Assembly: GCA_023807065.1 (NCBI GenBank)
Contig: JAJJLU010003488.1
Location: 1-64,000, forward strand
Reading direction: 5' to 3'
Length of the DNA: 64,000 nt
From: Isotricha intestinalis
Taxonomy: Eukaryota > Ciliophora > Litostomatea > Vestibuliferida > Isotrichidae
In this document: positions 39,749 to 49,000 of the stretch, one piece after another
Layout: every line of letters starts with the position of its first letter
Position numbering within the stretch: position 1 is the stretch's first letter
Position numbers and translations under genes: made by a program
The notes under the pieces: model-generated
Seen by the model: the letters and a program-made list of their open reading frames with translations, nothing else
What the model was told of the DNA's origin: nothing
Databases searched by the model: none

Positions 39749-40702
39749 ATGACAGACAATAATTCACTCTTACATTATGAAAGTATAATATTAGAAAAAA
39801 AAACAGAAAAATATGCATTTCTCTGTGCATTCATTTGTCAATTTTTATGGGGAGTGAATACTCTTCAATTAAAAAGTTTTCAAATATTATTTCCTAAAAT
39901 TTTCACAATAAATTCATTTATTTTTTGGAGAAGTATTCCAATATGGTATTTAGGTTATTTTTTTTCAAATAGAAAAAATATAATAATTACTCCTTATTAT
40001 AAAGTAGAAAATAAATTTTGGTTTTTATGTAGAACTGCAGGAAATTATTTTTTTATTTTATTATATATGCTTCAATTAAAATATTTTAGAGTAAGTACTT
40101 GTCAATGTATAATTAATTGTAATCCTGTTATTGTTCTTTTATTAGTTGTTTTTTTTTTAAAAGAAAAATTTTATTTAAGATATTTAATTGGAATTTTATT
40201 AAGTTTAATTGGTTCTTTTTTAATTATTGTAAATGAGAAAAAAATAAATGATGAAAATATAAAATATTATAATAATATTATTCTCGGATCTTTTTTTTCT
40301 TTTTTTAATGTTATGGTTCTTGCTTTTTCTTCTTTTGGTTTAAAAATAATTTGTAATGAAGGTATAAATCCTGAAATACAAAATTATTATTTAGGAATGT
40401 ATAATACAATTCCTGGATTAATATTTATGATAATTGAAAGAAAAATAGGATTAAATAATATTTTTTATTGTTTTTATGGATTAAGTAATGGTTTCTTATT
40501 TTATGCTGCTAATTATTTTATGGCTGAAGCTGTTGGAAATATGAGTTTAAGTATTTATTTACCTATTAGTTATTTAAATATTGTTTTTATTTTCATTTTT
40601 GGATTCCTTTTTTTTCAAGAAAATGTTTTTATTGGAGATGTTATTGGAAGTTGTATGATTATTGGTTTTCAATTATATAATTTGTATGTACCGTTAAAAT
40701 AA
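39749..40702 (+). CDS. EamA/DMT-family transporter (SLC35G-like)
   Basis: 317 residues with about ten membrane helices in two EamA-type halves. The first half has AFICQFLWGVNTLQLKSFQ, YLGYFFSNRKN and STCQCIINCNPVIVLLLVVF; the second has GLSNGFLFYAANYFMAEAVG and PISYLNIVFIFIFGFLFFQE. The 'NPVIVLLL...F.L.E' ends of helix pairs are typical of the drug/metabolite transporter superfamily. Solute unknown. It diverges from the MFS gene, with 140 bases between start codons. Confidence 0.85.
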   Translation: MTDNNSLLHYESIILEKKTEKYAFLCAFICQFLWGVNTLQLKSFQILFPKIFTINSFIFWRSIPIWYLGYFFSNRKNIIITPYYKVENKFWFLCRTAGNYFFILLYMLQLKYFRVSTCQCIINCNPVIVLLLVVFFLKEKFYLRYLIGILLSLIGSFLIIVNEKKINDENIKYYNNIILGSFFSFFNVMVLAFSSFGLKIICNEGINPEIQNYYLGMYNTIPGLIFMIIERKIGLNNIFYCFYGLSNGFLFYAANYFMAEAVGNMSLSIYLPISYLNIVFIFIFGFLFFQENVFIGDVIGSCMIIGFQLYNLYVPLK

Positions 40703-40801
40703 ATATAATAAACTTTTATTTGATTTTATTTTTCAATTAATGATAAAATAATAATTTAAAAATTGCCTTTTTTTTATAAATAATATATTAAAAAAATTTT
40801 A

Positions 40802-42574
40802 ATGGCATCAATAGGAATTGATTTAGGAACAACAAATTCATGTGTAGGAGTATGGGAAAATGGCAAAGTATCAATAGTGAAAAATAAAAAAGGAGGTCAA
40901 AGAACTAAATCAGTAGTATTTTTTACTAACGAAAAAGATAATTTAAAAGTAAGTATTGGAGAAAATGAAAATTTTAAATCATCCAATACAAAGAATAAAA
41001 TATATGATATTAAAAGAATAATAGGTAGAAATTTCAATGATGATTTTTTAAAGGAAGAAATGAAAAATTTATCATATGAATTAATTAAAAAACCAAATTC
41101 CAATTATCCATTAATAAAATTAGATGAAATATATTTAATGAATAAACCATTAGAATTACAATTAGAAATGATATCATCATTAATAATATCTCAATTAAAA
41201 GAAGATGTTGAGACTTATTTAGAAAAAGAAGTGAAAAATGTAGTAATAACAGTTCCAGCATATTTTAATGAATCACAAAGACAATGTACAAAAAATGCAT
41301 GTTTAATAGCAGGGTTTAAAGAAGTTAATATTATTAATGAACCTACTGCTGCTCTTATTTATTATATTAAGTATAATAAATTAAGAGGGAATAGAAATTA
41401 TATTATTATTGATTTAGGATCAGGTACTTTAGATACTTCAATTATTCATTTTTCTAATAATGAAATAACGGTTAAAGCTACTTGTGGAGATTGTACTTTT
41501 GGGGGAATAGATTTTACTTGGAAATTAGTCGATTTTGTTATAGAGCAAATTACAAAAAATAATAATGATAATGAATTTGAAGGTAAAAAAGTGAAAATTG
41601 ATGACAATTTAAAATTTAAACTATTTCAAAAATGTGAACAAGCTAAAATTGAATTATCATTTAAACTAGAGACTACAATTGAAATTAAAGAAGATTATGA
41701 TATTAAAATATCTAGGAGTGATTTTGAAGATGTTTGTAAAAATTTATTTGATTATTGTATTCCAATTTTAGAACAAGTAATCTTAGATTCTCAAATAAAA
41801 AAAGAAAATATTAATGATATTATTTTAACAGGAGGAACAACATTAATTCCAAAAATTCAAGAAAAAATAAAAACATTTTTTAATGGGAAACAATTATTAA
41901 ATGAAAACACAAAAAATAGTGTTTTTGAAACTGTTGCAAAGGGAGCAACATATATATCATATTTATTAGAAAATCATTTAACAAATTTTGGAATTTCACA
42001 AGTTGAAAATACTAAAGAAAGTTTAAAAATATATGATGTTATTCCTTTATCTTTAGGAATAGAAATAATGAATGAACAAATGTGTTTTATTGTAGAAAGA
42101 AACAGTAAAATTCCTATTAGTGTTATTAAAAGATTTGAAACTCTTTCTCAAAAAGAAATTATTATTAGAGTATATCAAGGTGAAATGATTAATGTTAAAG
42201 ATAATTTTTATATTGGAGAAATAATTATTCATAATATCGAATGTGAAGAAATTGATGTTACTTTTAATATTGATAATAATTCTATTTTAACTGTTTATGC
42301 TCAAGAAGTTGGAAAAGATAATTTTATAATATGTAAACAATTTGAAAATAAGTTAAAAGACAGTGATATTGAATTATATAATAATGTTATTAATAGAATT
42401 AAAGGTATTAAATTTAATTCTAAATATCATAAACATTCTTTAGAAGATGCTTCTTTAAGAAATAAACCTTTCATTTGCGACGTTTGCAACAATAAATATT
42501 CACCTAAAGAAAAACGTTTTAGATGTTATGAATGTGATTTTGATGTTTGTATAAAATGTAAAGAAACAGAATAA
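40802..42574 (+). CDS. Divergent Hsp70 with a C-terminal DC1-like zinc finger in place of the lid
   Basis: 590 residues. The ATPase domain (1-375) has IGIDLGTTNSCVGVWENGKV, VVITVPAYFNESQRQCTKNA, NEPTAAL, and an altered phosphate loop DLGSGTLDTSI (usually DLGGGTFDVS); GDCTFGGIDFT replaces GDTHLGGEDFD. The beta substrate-binding domain (about 390-520, VIPLSLGIEI, VYQGEM) is present. Instead of the alpha-helical lid, the last 50 residues (541-590) are a zinc finger with HxH, CDVC, RCYEC and CIKC, nearly the same module as in the RING protein at 45374-46147. Stress/housekeeping folding in the cytosol is inferred from the fold; the finger may direct clients or partners. Confidence 0.85.
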   Translation: MASIGIDLGTTNSCVGVWENGKVSIVKNKKGGQRTKSVVFFTNEKDNLKVSIGENENFKSSNTKNKIYDIKRIIGRNFNDDFLKEEMKNLSYELIKKPNSNYPLIKLDEIYLMNKPLELQLEMISSLIISQLKEDVETYLEKEVKNVVITVPAYFNESQRQCTKNACLIAGFKEVNIINEPTAALIYYIKYNKLRGNRNYIIIDLGSGTLDTSIIHFSNNEITVKATCGDCTFGGIDFTWKLVDFVIEQITKNNNDNEFEGKKVKIDDNLKFKLFQKCEQAKIELSFKLETTIEIKEDYDIKISRSDFEDVCKNLFDYCIPILEQVILDSQIKKENINDIILTGGTTLIPKIQEKIKTFFNGKQLLNENTKNSVFETVAKGATYISYLLENHLTNFGISQVENTKESLKIYDVIPLSLGIEIMNEQMCFIVERNSKIPISVIKRFETLSQKEIIIRVYQGEMINVKDNFYIGEIIIHNIECEEIDVTFNIDNNSILTVYAQEVGKDNFIICKQFENKLKDSDIELYNNVINRIKGIKFNSKYHKHSLEDASLRNKPFICDVCNNKYSPKEKRFRCYECDFDVCIKCKETE

Positions 42575-42625
42575 ATATTAAATAAAAGAAATAAATTAAA
42601 TCTCGATTAAATTGTTTTATTTTTT

Positions 42626-43534
42626 TTACTGTAATTTCCAAATTTTAATAGTTTTATCAAATGAATATGATAAAATAGAACCATCATTTAAAATATTAAA
42701 TCCATTAATATAAGCATTATGAGCACATTGTAAATTTAAAACACAATTAAAATTATCATTTCTATAAATTTTAATATCTCTACTATAACCACAAATAAGA
42801 AAAAATCCTTTGTTTCTTAAAACACAAATACCATAACATTGAAAATTATTATCAATTTCTTTTATTATTTTTTTTTCATTTAAAGATATGATTTTTATTA
42901 TATTATCAACTCCTCCTCCAAAAATTATTTTATCTTCATTAATTAATCCAATTGCATTTTTTTCTTTTGATTTTATTTCAGGAATAAATTTTATTAAATT
43001 GAAATTATTATAATTATATATTTTTGTTCCATTAATTCCTAAAGTTATTAATATATTTTTATAATCTAATAATAAAATTGAATGTGTTTTTTCTATATTT
43101 TTTAATATTGTTAAATTTTGATATTCTATATTATTTATTTTTTCCCATATTTTAAAAGTTAAATCTTTTGAATATGATATTATATTATTATTTTTACAAT
43201 AAATAATTTGATAAATAAAATCTTTATGTGCTTTTTGAATTGAATAATTAAGGATGAATTTATTTTTTTTTTTAATCCAAATATTTATATCATTATCATT
43301 TGAAGATGTAATAAAATTATTATCATCTTTTATACTTAGACATTGAATTGAATTATTATGTGCTTTTCTTATTATTTGTATTATGGTAAAATTATTATTA
43401 TATAATTTTATTGATTTATCATTTGAAATTGATATTAAATTCCCTGAAGGAAAGACTGAAAGTGAATTTATTTCATTATTATTTACTGTTATTGTTTTTA
43501 TATTCACTAAATTTATTTTTTCTTTTTTTTCCAT
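42626..43534 (-). CDS. WD40-repeat protein (paralogue 3 of 3)
   Basis: 302 residues, same length and blade pattern as the 2504 and 3607 genes: SVFPSGNLISISNDKSIKLY, SSNDNDINIWIK, YSKDLTFKIWEK and a terminal SFDKTIKIWKLQ. The shared phrases (FPSGN; AHN/AHK; YGICVL.N.G.F.I.GY) show that the three belong to one local family, although this copy is 38 kb away. Converges with the Hsp70 gene, only 51 bases between stop codons. Confidence 0.9.
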   Translation of the reverse strand: MEKKEKINLVNIKTITVNNNEINSLSVFPSGNLISISNDKSIKLYNNNFTIIQIIRKAHNNSIQCLSIKDDNNFITSSNDNDINIWIKKKNKFILNYSIQKAHKDFIYQIIYCKNNNIISYSKDLTFKIWEKINNIEYQNLTILKNIEKTHSILLLDYKNILITLGINGTKIYNYNNFNLIKFIPEIKSKEKNAIGLINEDKIIFGGGVDNIIKIISLNEKKIIKEIDNNFQCYGICVLRNKGFFLICGYSRDIKIYRNDNFNCVLNLQCAHNAYINGFNILNDGSILSYSFDKTIKIWKLQ

Positions 43535-43680
43535 TTATATTTTTGTTAATGTCAATATTTATAATTTATGTAAAAATTATTTATTTATAATTAATTATAC
43601 ATATGTTAAAAATTAATCTAAAAATTAAAAAAACAATTTCTTCCTTTATAATAATTTATAGAATGAGATTTAATTATTTT

Positions 43681-44766
43681 TTACAAATCTGTTAAATTTA
43701 CATCTTCATCATTATTGTTTATAGAAATATCAGTACTTTCTTTTTGACTTGAAGACTTTTTATTATCAATTGAATTTTCATTTTCAATAGATATATATTC
43801 AATATCATCTTCTTTAATTATACACCCATTAAAAATATTATTTACATATTTACCATAATAATATTTATTTTCTTTTCTTTCAATATGATTATTTTCATAA
43901 ATTATTTTATTTTTTGATATTGAAAAACCAATTATATTTGGTTCGGTTAAATAATTAATTATATCATCTTTTTTGGTTATTCCATAAAACTCTTTTTTAT
44001 TTTTAAAATAAATAAAGTAATTTGAATTAATTAATGAAATTATTACATTTTTTTCTCCTTCTATTTTTTTAATATTTTCTTTTGAAATTGAATAATTAAA
44101 ATCTTCACTTTGTAAACTGAAATTATTTACTAAATTTGGGTTAATATATTTATTTATGTCATCTAAATAATTTGATAATATATTATTATTTTCATTAATA
44201 AATTTATCAATATTTTTTTTCAATAATTTTTTTTCAATAAATAAATTATTAATAATATTAAAATTAGAATTTATAAGTAAATTAATTTTATTCATTTGAT
44301 TTACTTTATTTTCAATGGAATCAACGTAAGAAATTACAGTATAAATTTTTCTTTTAATAAAATGAGAAACAAATTTTTTAACTTCAAAAATATTATTTTC
44401 ATTAACATAAGAATAAATATACATTATATCTTTCCAATGATCAATAATATTATTTTGTAAATTAGAATTGTAATAAAACAGTAAAGAAGAAATTCCAATT
44501 GGAATTGATTTAATATTATAACTTTTAGTTAATAAATCTAATTTAAATTCACAATATACTTTATATTTATATAAATCTGTCATTATATGAAAAGAAATAT
44601 ATCTTTCAAATTTTGGTTTTGTTATTGAAAACAATAAACTTTTTCTTTTTTTCTTCTCTGAAATATTATTCATACTATATAAACTTTTAATATGACTTCC
44701 ATTTTTAAATTGATTAACTGAGAAAAAATAATTTAATTCATTTTTTGTTTTTTCTTTTTCATTCAT
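43681..44766 (-). CDS. Unknown 361-residue protein
   Basis: The open frame extends upstream to 44853, but that would add a Leu-rich tail overlapping the divergent gene; the Met at 44764-44766 (MNEKEKTKNELNYFF) is the likely start. Residues about 30-190 are a mixed alpha/beta region (RYISFHIMTDLYKYKVYCEF; IYTVISYVDSIENKVNQMNK); 190-240 are helical, and the C-terminal part has NKYYYGKYVNNIFNGCIIKE, which faintly recalls a MORN-type repeat. An acidic low-complexity tail ends the protein. No family assigned. Confidence 0.55.
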   Translation of the reverse strand: MNEKEKTKNELNYFFSVNQFKNGSHIKSLYSMNNISEKKKRKSLLFSITKPKFERYISFHIMTDLYKYKVYCEFKLDLLTKSYNIKSIPIGISSLLFYYNSNLQNNIIDHWKDIMYIYSYVNENNIFEVKKFVSHFIKRKIYTVISYVDSIENKVNQMNKINLLINSNFNIINNLFIEKKLLKKNIDKFINENNNILSNYLDDINKYINPNLVNNFSLQSEDFNYSISKENIKKIEGEKNVIISLINSNYFIYFKNKKEFYGITKKDDIINYLTEPNIIGFSISKNKIIYENNHIERKENKYYYGKYVNNIFNGCIIKEDDIEYISIENENSIDNKKSSSQKESTDISINNNDEDVNLTDL

Positions 44767-44798
44767 TTTAATTAAAAAAAAAATAAATAAAAAATATA

Positions 44799-45158
44799 AT
44801 GTCAAAAATAGAATACACAACAATAATAGAAACAACAACAACAATAAATTCAAATAATCCTAATTCTACAACAACAAAAACAACTAAGAAAGTAATTTAT
44901 AAAGAGCCAGAAATAATAATAGAGAAAAATGCATTAAATAATAGAAAAAATAAGAAAGCAAAATCAGTTCAAAAAAATTTAACTGGTGATGATTATTTAG
45001 GAGTTCCTAGAATGGTTCAAATTCTTCAACAAAATGAACAAATGAAACATAAAATGAATTCAACTCCATGGAAATATCCTCAGAAAATCAAAGTTGATCC
45101 TAAGAAACCTTCTAAATTAAAAAATTTGTATTATTCTCAATTTCATATTAAAAAATAG
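44799..45158 (+). CDS. Small Thr-rich basic protein, unknown; only TAG stop in the window
   Basis: 119 residues. A Thr/Asn-rich N-terminus (TTIIETTTTINSNNPNSTTT) is followed by a basic region (KNALNNRKNKKAKSVQKN in essence) and a C-terminal half with DDYLGVPRMVQILQQNEQMK and STPWKYPQKIK. The stop is TAG (45156-45158), whereas every other complete gene uses TAA. Its start lies 32 bases from the start of the gene on the opposite strand. No family recognised; compact structural proteins of cilia can look like this, but that is only a guess. Confidence 0.55.
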   Translation: MSKIEYTTIIETTTTINSNNPNSTTTKTTKKVIYKEPEIIIEKNALNNRKNKKAKSVQKNLTGDDYLGVPRMVQILQQNEQMKHKMNSTPWKYPQKIKVDPKKPSKLKNLYYSQFHIKK

Positions 45159-45373
45159 ATATTTCTTTTTCTATTGAAATTTATCAAAAGATTTTTTTGG
45201 TGAAGTATTTTTATTTTTTTTATTTATTATTTATTAAAAAATGAAATTTATTATTATAAAAATGTATAATATATTTTTTAAAGATTTTAATCAATTTATC
45301 ATAATTAAATGTATGAAAAATATAAAAGAAAAATTTTTTTATTTAAAAAAAATATGAATTTTTTCAAAATAAC

Positions 45374-46147
45374 TTATTCTTTTTCTCTGCAATTATCACA
45401 AAGATCAAAATCACACATTTTACATCTAAAACTTTTAATTCCTTTAGGAATTTTTGATCTACAAATATCACATATGCAATTATTTTCTAATAAAATTTTA
45501 TATAATGCATGTCTATGAGTTTTAGACATAAATAGATTTCCAAAACTAAGATTTTTTTCTTCTTTTTCAATACATTTTCCACAAATATCAAAATCACAAT
45601 TTTGACATCTAAAACGTGTTTCTGATTTTGGTGAATAATGATTTAAACATATATTACATAACCAAGGAGTATTTTTTAATGTTAAATTTTCTAAATTATG
45701 AGAATGAAATTTCGATTTGAAAAAATTTTTTTCTTTATTTTTTATTTCCATTTCATTAAATTTTTTTAATAAATCAAAATATTTTTGTTTATATTCTAAA
45801 TATTTTTCTTTATAATTTAATTTAGGACATTTTTCTTCATAATGACTTTCTAAATCAGAATATAAAATTTCTTCATTGCATCCATTATTACATTTAAATT
45901 TTAATTTTGATAATATATTTTTTAGTATTCTTGAAGGTTTAAAATTACATTTTTCACATTTAAATGGACATGAATTTTCTCCTTTTTTTTTCTTCCAATC
46001 TTCAAGACAAGATGAACAAAAACAATTTTCACATTGTATACATTGAATTGGAGAATATATTATTCCGTTACATATTGAACATATTGAATTATCTTCTATT
46101 AGTTTAAATTCTTCTTTGTTTATTATTGATTCTGGATCCAGATACAT
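45374..46147 (-). CDS. RING/TRAF-type protein with two DC1-like zinc fingers
   Basis: 257 residues. RING-like finger at 23-67 (CSICNGIIYSPIQCIQCENC, CSSC, CPFKCEKC), a TRAF-type finger at 85-107 (FKCNNGCNEEILYSDLESHY, EEKC), a short coil (110-145), then two DC1-like fingers, 147-192 (HSH, CNIC, RCQNCDFDICGKC) and 210-253 (HRH, CDIC, RCKMCDFDLCDNC). Likely an E3 ubiquitin ligase that recognises substrates or partners through the DC1 modules. The first DC1 is strikingly close to the C-terminal finger of the Hsp70 at 40802. Confidence 0.85.
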   Translation of the reverse strand: MYLDPESIINKEEFKLIEDNSICSICNGIIYSPIQCIQCENCFCSSCLEDWKKKKGENSCPFKCEKCNFKPSRILKNILSKLKFKCNNGCNEEILYSDLESHYEEKCPKLNYKEKYLEYKQKYFDLLKKFNEMEIKNKEKNFFKSKFHSHNLENLTLKNTPWLCNICLNHYSPKSETRFRCQNCDFDICGKCIEKEEKNLSFGNLFMSKTHRHALYKILLENNCICDICRSKIPKGIKSFRCKMCDFDLCDNCREKE

Positions 46148-46222
46148 TTTTTTTTATTTTTTTTAAATTTATTTTTAGAATTTATATTGATTATTTCTTT
46201 AATATATTTTTTAGTTGTTTTT

Positions 46223-46940
46223 CTAAATTTTTATAATTGCTAATATTTTTAATGAATTTTTTTTGGTTTTTTTGAATAATTTTTGTTTTTTCTTCTTTAA
46301 TATAAAAAATGAATTAAATTGTTTTTTTAAAACAATTGCAAAATTTTTTATCTTGTTTTGCATAAATTTGAGTAATTCTTCTTTCATTTCCTCTTGAGAT
46401 ATATTCATGAATCTTCAATTTTTAAATGAATTTCACTTTTTTCATTCATCAAAATTATCTTTTATCATTTCTTATTTTTTGATATTTGAGAACAATACCT
46501 AATTTATTATTTCATCTATTTTTTCTTTTTCTATTTTTGAAAATACTAATGTTTCTTCTATTCAAAAATACATATTTCAAAAAATTCATTACATATATTT
46601 TCAAATTCACTTCTTAATATTGTTATTCCAGATATTTCCCTTTTGTAAATCTTCTATCTTTATTGTTTTTAACTTCCTATAAGCCCTTTTGCTATTTCAC
46701 TTTCTTTTTTTAATCTTTTTAAAGCTTTTTGATTATTTAAATTTTTATCTCGATTAAAAGTTTGGAGTCATATATTGTATTTTTGTAATTATTCGTTATG
46801 TTATTTTTAGCTTTATTACCTTTTGAATAGTTGTTTTCTTTTGAAGGAAACCAGATGTTATTAATTCTTCTGTCCCTTATTTCCATTTTTCAATTTCTAT
46901 ATATTCTCATACAAAGATATGTGTTCCTAAATTTATTTCC
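46223..46940 (-). pseudogene. Internally deleted, frameshifted Hsp70 relic
   Basis: On the minus strand, fragments in changing frames align in order with Hsp70: GNKFRNTYLCMRIYRN (against GIDLGTTYSCVGVYRN), NKAKNNITNNYKNTIYDSKL (against ...KNTIYDTKRL), then LNNQKALKRLKKESEIAKG, IKIEDLQKG, SEFENICNEFFEICIFE, EETLVFSKIEKEKIDEIINL and a C-terminal QNKIKNFAIVLKKQF. About 190 codons are missing between the second and third fragments, and several frame changes and stops are present. It is head to head with the intact Hsp70 at 47115. The part below 46408 forms a 61-codon open frame but is better read as the relic's C-terminus. Confidence 0.82.
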
Positions 46941-47114
46941 TTCCTTTTATTCCTTTTTATTTTTTCTCATTTTTTTATTCTTTAATTTAAACATTTTTTA
47001 ATTTACTATTCATTTTTTTTACATGAATTTTATAAATAATCTTTCTAAGATTTTATGAATTTGTAAAATATATAAGAAAAAAGATAAAAAAAAATATAAA
47101 ATTACAAAAAAAGG

Positions 47115-48896
47115 ATGGATGAAGATATTCCAATTGGAATAGATTTAGGAACAACATATTCATGTGTGGGAGTATTTAGAGGTAATAAAGTCGAGATAAT
47201 TCCAAATACTTCAGGAAACAACACTACTCCTTCAGTTGTAACATTTTCCAAAAAAATGTTAGTAGGAGATGAAGCCAAAGCACAAATAACAAAAGACTAC
47301 AAGAACACAATATATGATACTAAACGTTTAATTGGTCGTCAATTTGATGATCCAATTGTTCAAAAAGATATGAAGAATTGGCCATTTAAAGTAGAAAAAG
47401 ATCAAAAAACATCTCGTCCATTAATAAATGTAGAATTCAAAGGAAAAATAAAGAAATTTTACCCAGAAGATATTTCAGCAATTATTCTTCAATATATGAA
47501 AAATATAGCAGAAACTTATTTAGGAAGGAAAGTAACAAATGCAATAATAACAGTTCCAGCATATTTTAACGATGCTCAAAGACAAGCAACTAAAGATGCA
47601 GGAAGAATCGCAGGATTAAATGTTTTAAGAATGATTAATGAACCTACTTCTGCAGCTCTTGCTTATAGACTTTTTAATAAAGTTGAAGAAGATAAAAATG
47701 TTTTAGTTTTTGATTTAGGCGGAGGAACTTTTGATGTTTCTATTGTTAGTGTTGGAGAAGATGCATGTGAAGTTATTTCAACAAGAGGAGATACTCATTT
47801 AGGTGGAGGAGATTTTGATAATGAGTTAATGAATTATTGTATTCAGGAATTTAAAAATAATACTGGTGTTGATATTGAAAAGAATGAAAAAGCAAAAAGG
47901 AGATTAAAAAAGGAATGTGAAAAAGCAAAAATATTTTTATCATCTGCGAAAGAAACAACAATAGAATTAGATTCACTTGCTGAAGGAAAAGATTTAAATT
48001 TAGAAATAACAAGAGCATTATTTGAATCAAAAATTAAAAAATATTTGGATCAATGTATCCAATGTGTAAATGAAGCATTAAAAGATGCAAAATTTAAACA
48101 ATCTCAAATAGATGAAATAGTTTTAGTAGGTGGTTCATCAAAGATACCAATAGTACAACAAATGTTAAAAGATTATTTTGGTAAAGAGCCAAATAAATCA
48201 ATTCATCCTGATGAAGCAGTAGCATATGGAGCAGCATATCAAGCAGCATCAATTCAAGGTTTAATAAATGAAGAAGATGGTCTTGAACAATTAGTTCTAA
48301 TTGATGTTATACCTCTTTCTTTAGGTGTAGCTGTAGGAGGAGAAATTATGGATATTGTTGTTCCTAGAAATACTAAAATTCCTATTACTAATAAAAGTAA
48401 AACTTATGTTACTGCTGCTGATTATCAAGACAAAGTATTAATTGAAGTTTATCAAGGAGAGAGAGTTCAAGTCAAAGATAATTCATTTATTGGTGAATTT
48501 TTGGTTGAAGGACTTCAAAAGAAAAAAGCTGGAGAAGTTAGTATTAAAGTTAATTTTAACGTTGATGTTGATTCCATTTTAAATGTTAATGCTGAAGAAA
48601 TTGTTAAAGGGAAGAAAAAAGGTGAAGCAAGTAAAAATAAAATTCAAGTTAAGGAATATAAAAAAAATTTAAGTGATCAAGAAATTGAAAATAGAGTTGA
48701 ACAATTGAAAAATTTAACTGAAGAACAAAAAGAAAATGATTTAGCTACTGTTGAAAGAGTCAATTTACAAATGTTATGTTTGAAAATGATGTCTAATGAA
48801 AAAGCAAAAGAATATTATAATTGGAGTGTAAAAAATAAAAATGAAAGAAAAGAAGAGTATATAAAAAGAAGAAAAGAATTGGAGAATTTGAAATAA
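47115..48896 (+). CDS. Hsp70-family chaperone (DnaK-type), cytosolic-like
   Basis: 593 residues. All Hsp70 signatures are intact: IGIDLGTTYSCVGVFRGN, VFDLGGGTFDVSIVSVGE, VLVGGSSKIPIVQQMLKDYF, GDTHLGGGDFDNEL, NEPTSAALAY and the KxTIYDTKRLIGRQFDD segment. The SBD-beta domain (about 390-510) has VIPLSLGVAV and VYQGERVQVKDNS. It is shorter than usual (about 640): the lid is truncated and divergent, and there is no C-terminal EEVD, so Hop/CHIP-type TPR partners should not bind in the usual way. No signal peptide or organellar leader. This copy uses more C-ending codons than its neighbours, consistent with high expression. Confidence 0.95.
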   Translation: MDEDIPIGIDLGTTYSCVGVFRGNKVEIIPNTSGNNTTPSVVTFSKKMLVGDEAKAQITKDYKNTIYDTKRLIGRQFDDPIVQKDMKNWPFKVEKDQKTSRPLINVEFKGKIKKFYPEDISAIILQYMKNIAETYLGRKVTNAIITVPAYFNDAQRQATKDAGRIAGLNVLRMINEPTSAALAYRLFNKVEEDKNVLVFDLGGGTFDVSIVSVGEDACEVISTRGDTHLGGGDFDNELMNYCIQEFKNNTGVDIEKNEKAKRRLKKECEKAKIFLSSAKETTIELDSLAEGKDLNLEITRALFESKIKKYLDQCIQCVNEALKDAKFKQSQIDEIVLVGGSSKIPIVQQMLKDYFGKEPNKSIHPDEAVAYGAAYQAASIQGLINEEDGLEQLVLIDVIPLSLGVAVGGEIMDIVVPRNTKIPITNKSKTYVTAADYQDKVLIEVYQGERVQVKDNSFIGEFLVEGLQKKKAGEVSIKVNFNVDVDSILNVNAEEIVKGKKKGEASKNKIQVKEYKKNLSDQEIENRVEQLKNLTEEQKENDLATVERVNLQMLCLKMMSNEKAKEYYNWSVKNKNERKEEYIKRRKELENLK

Positions 48897-49000
48897 AAAA
48901 AAATATTTAAATAATTAAATATCAATAAATATAAGTAAAATAAAGAATTAAAGTATAAATTAATAAACATAAAATTATGATATTATGATATTATAATAAA

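Noticed and set aside
44767..44853. Leu-rich N-terminal extension of the 43681-44766 gene
   Set aside because: It overlaps the ATG and first codons of the opposite gene and is the antisense of its Asn/Thr/Ile codons; the internal Met gives a normal start.
46223..46408. Separate 61-residue gene
   Set aside because: It lies in order after the other Hsp70 fragments and resembles the Hsp70 C-terminal NKLxNYAYxLK element, so it is treated as part of the relic.
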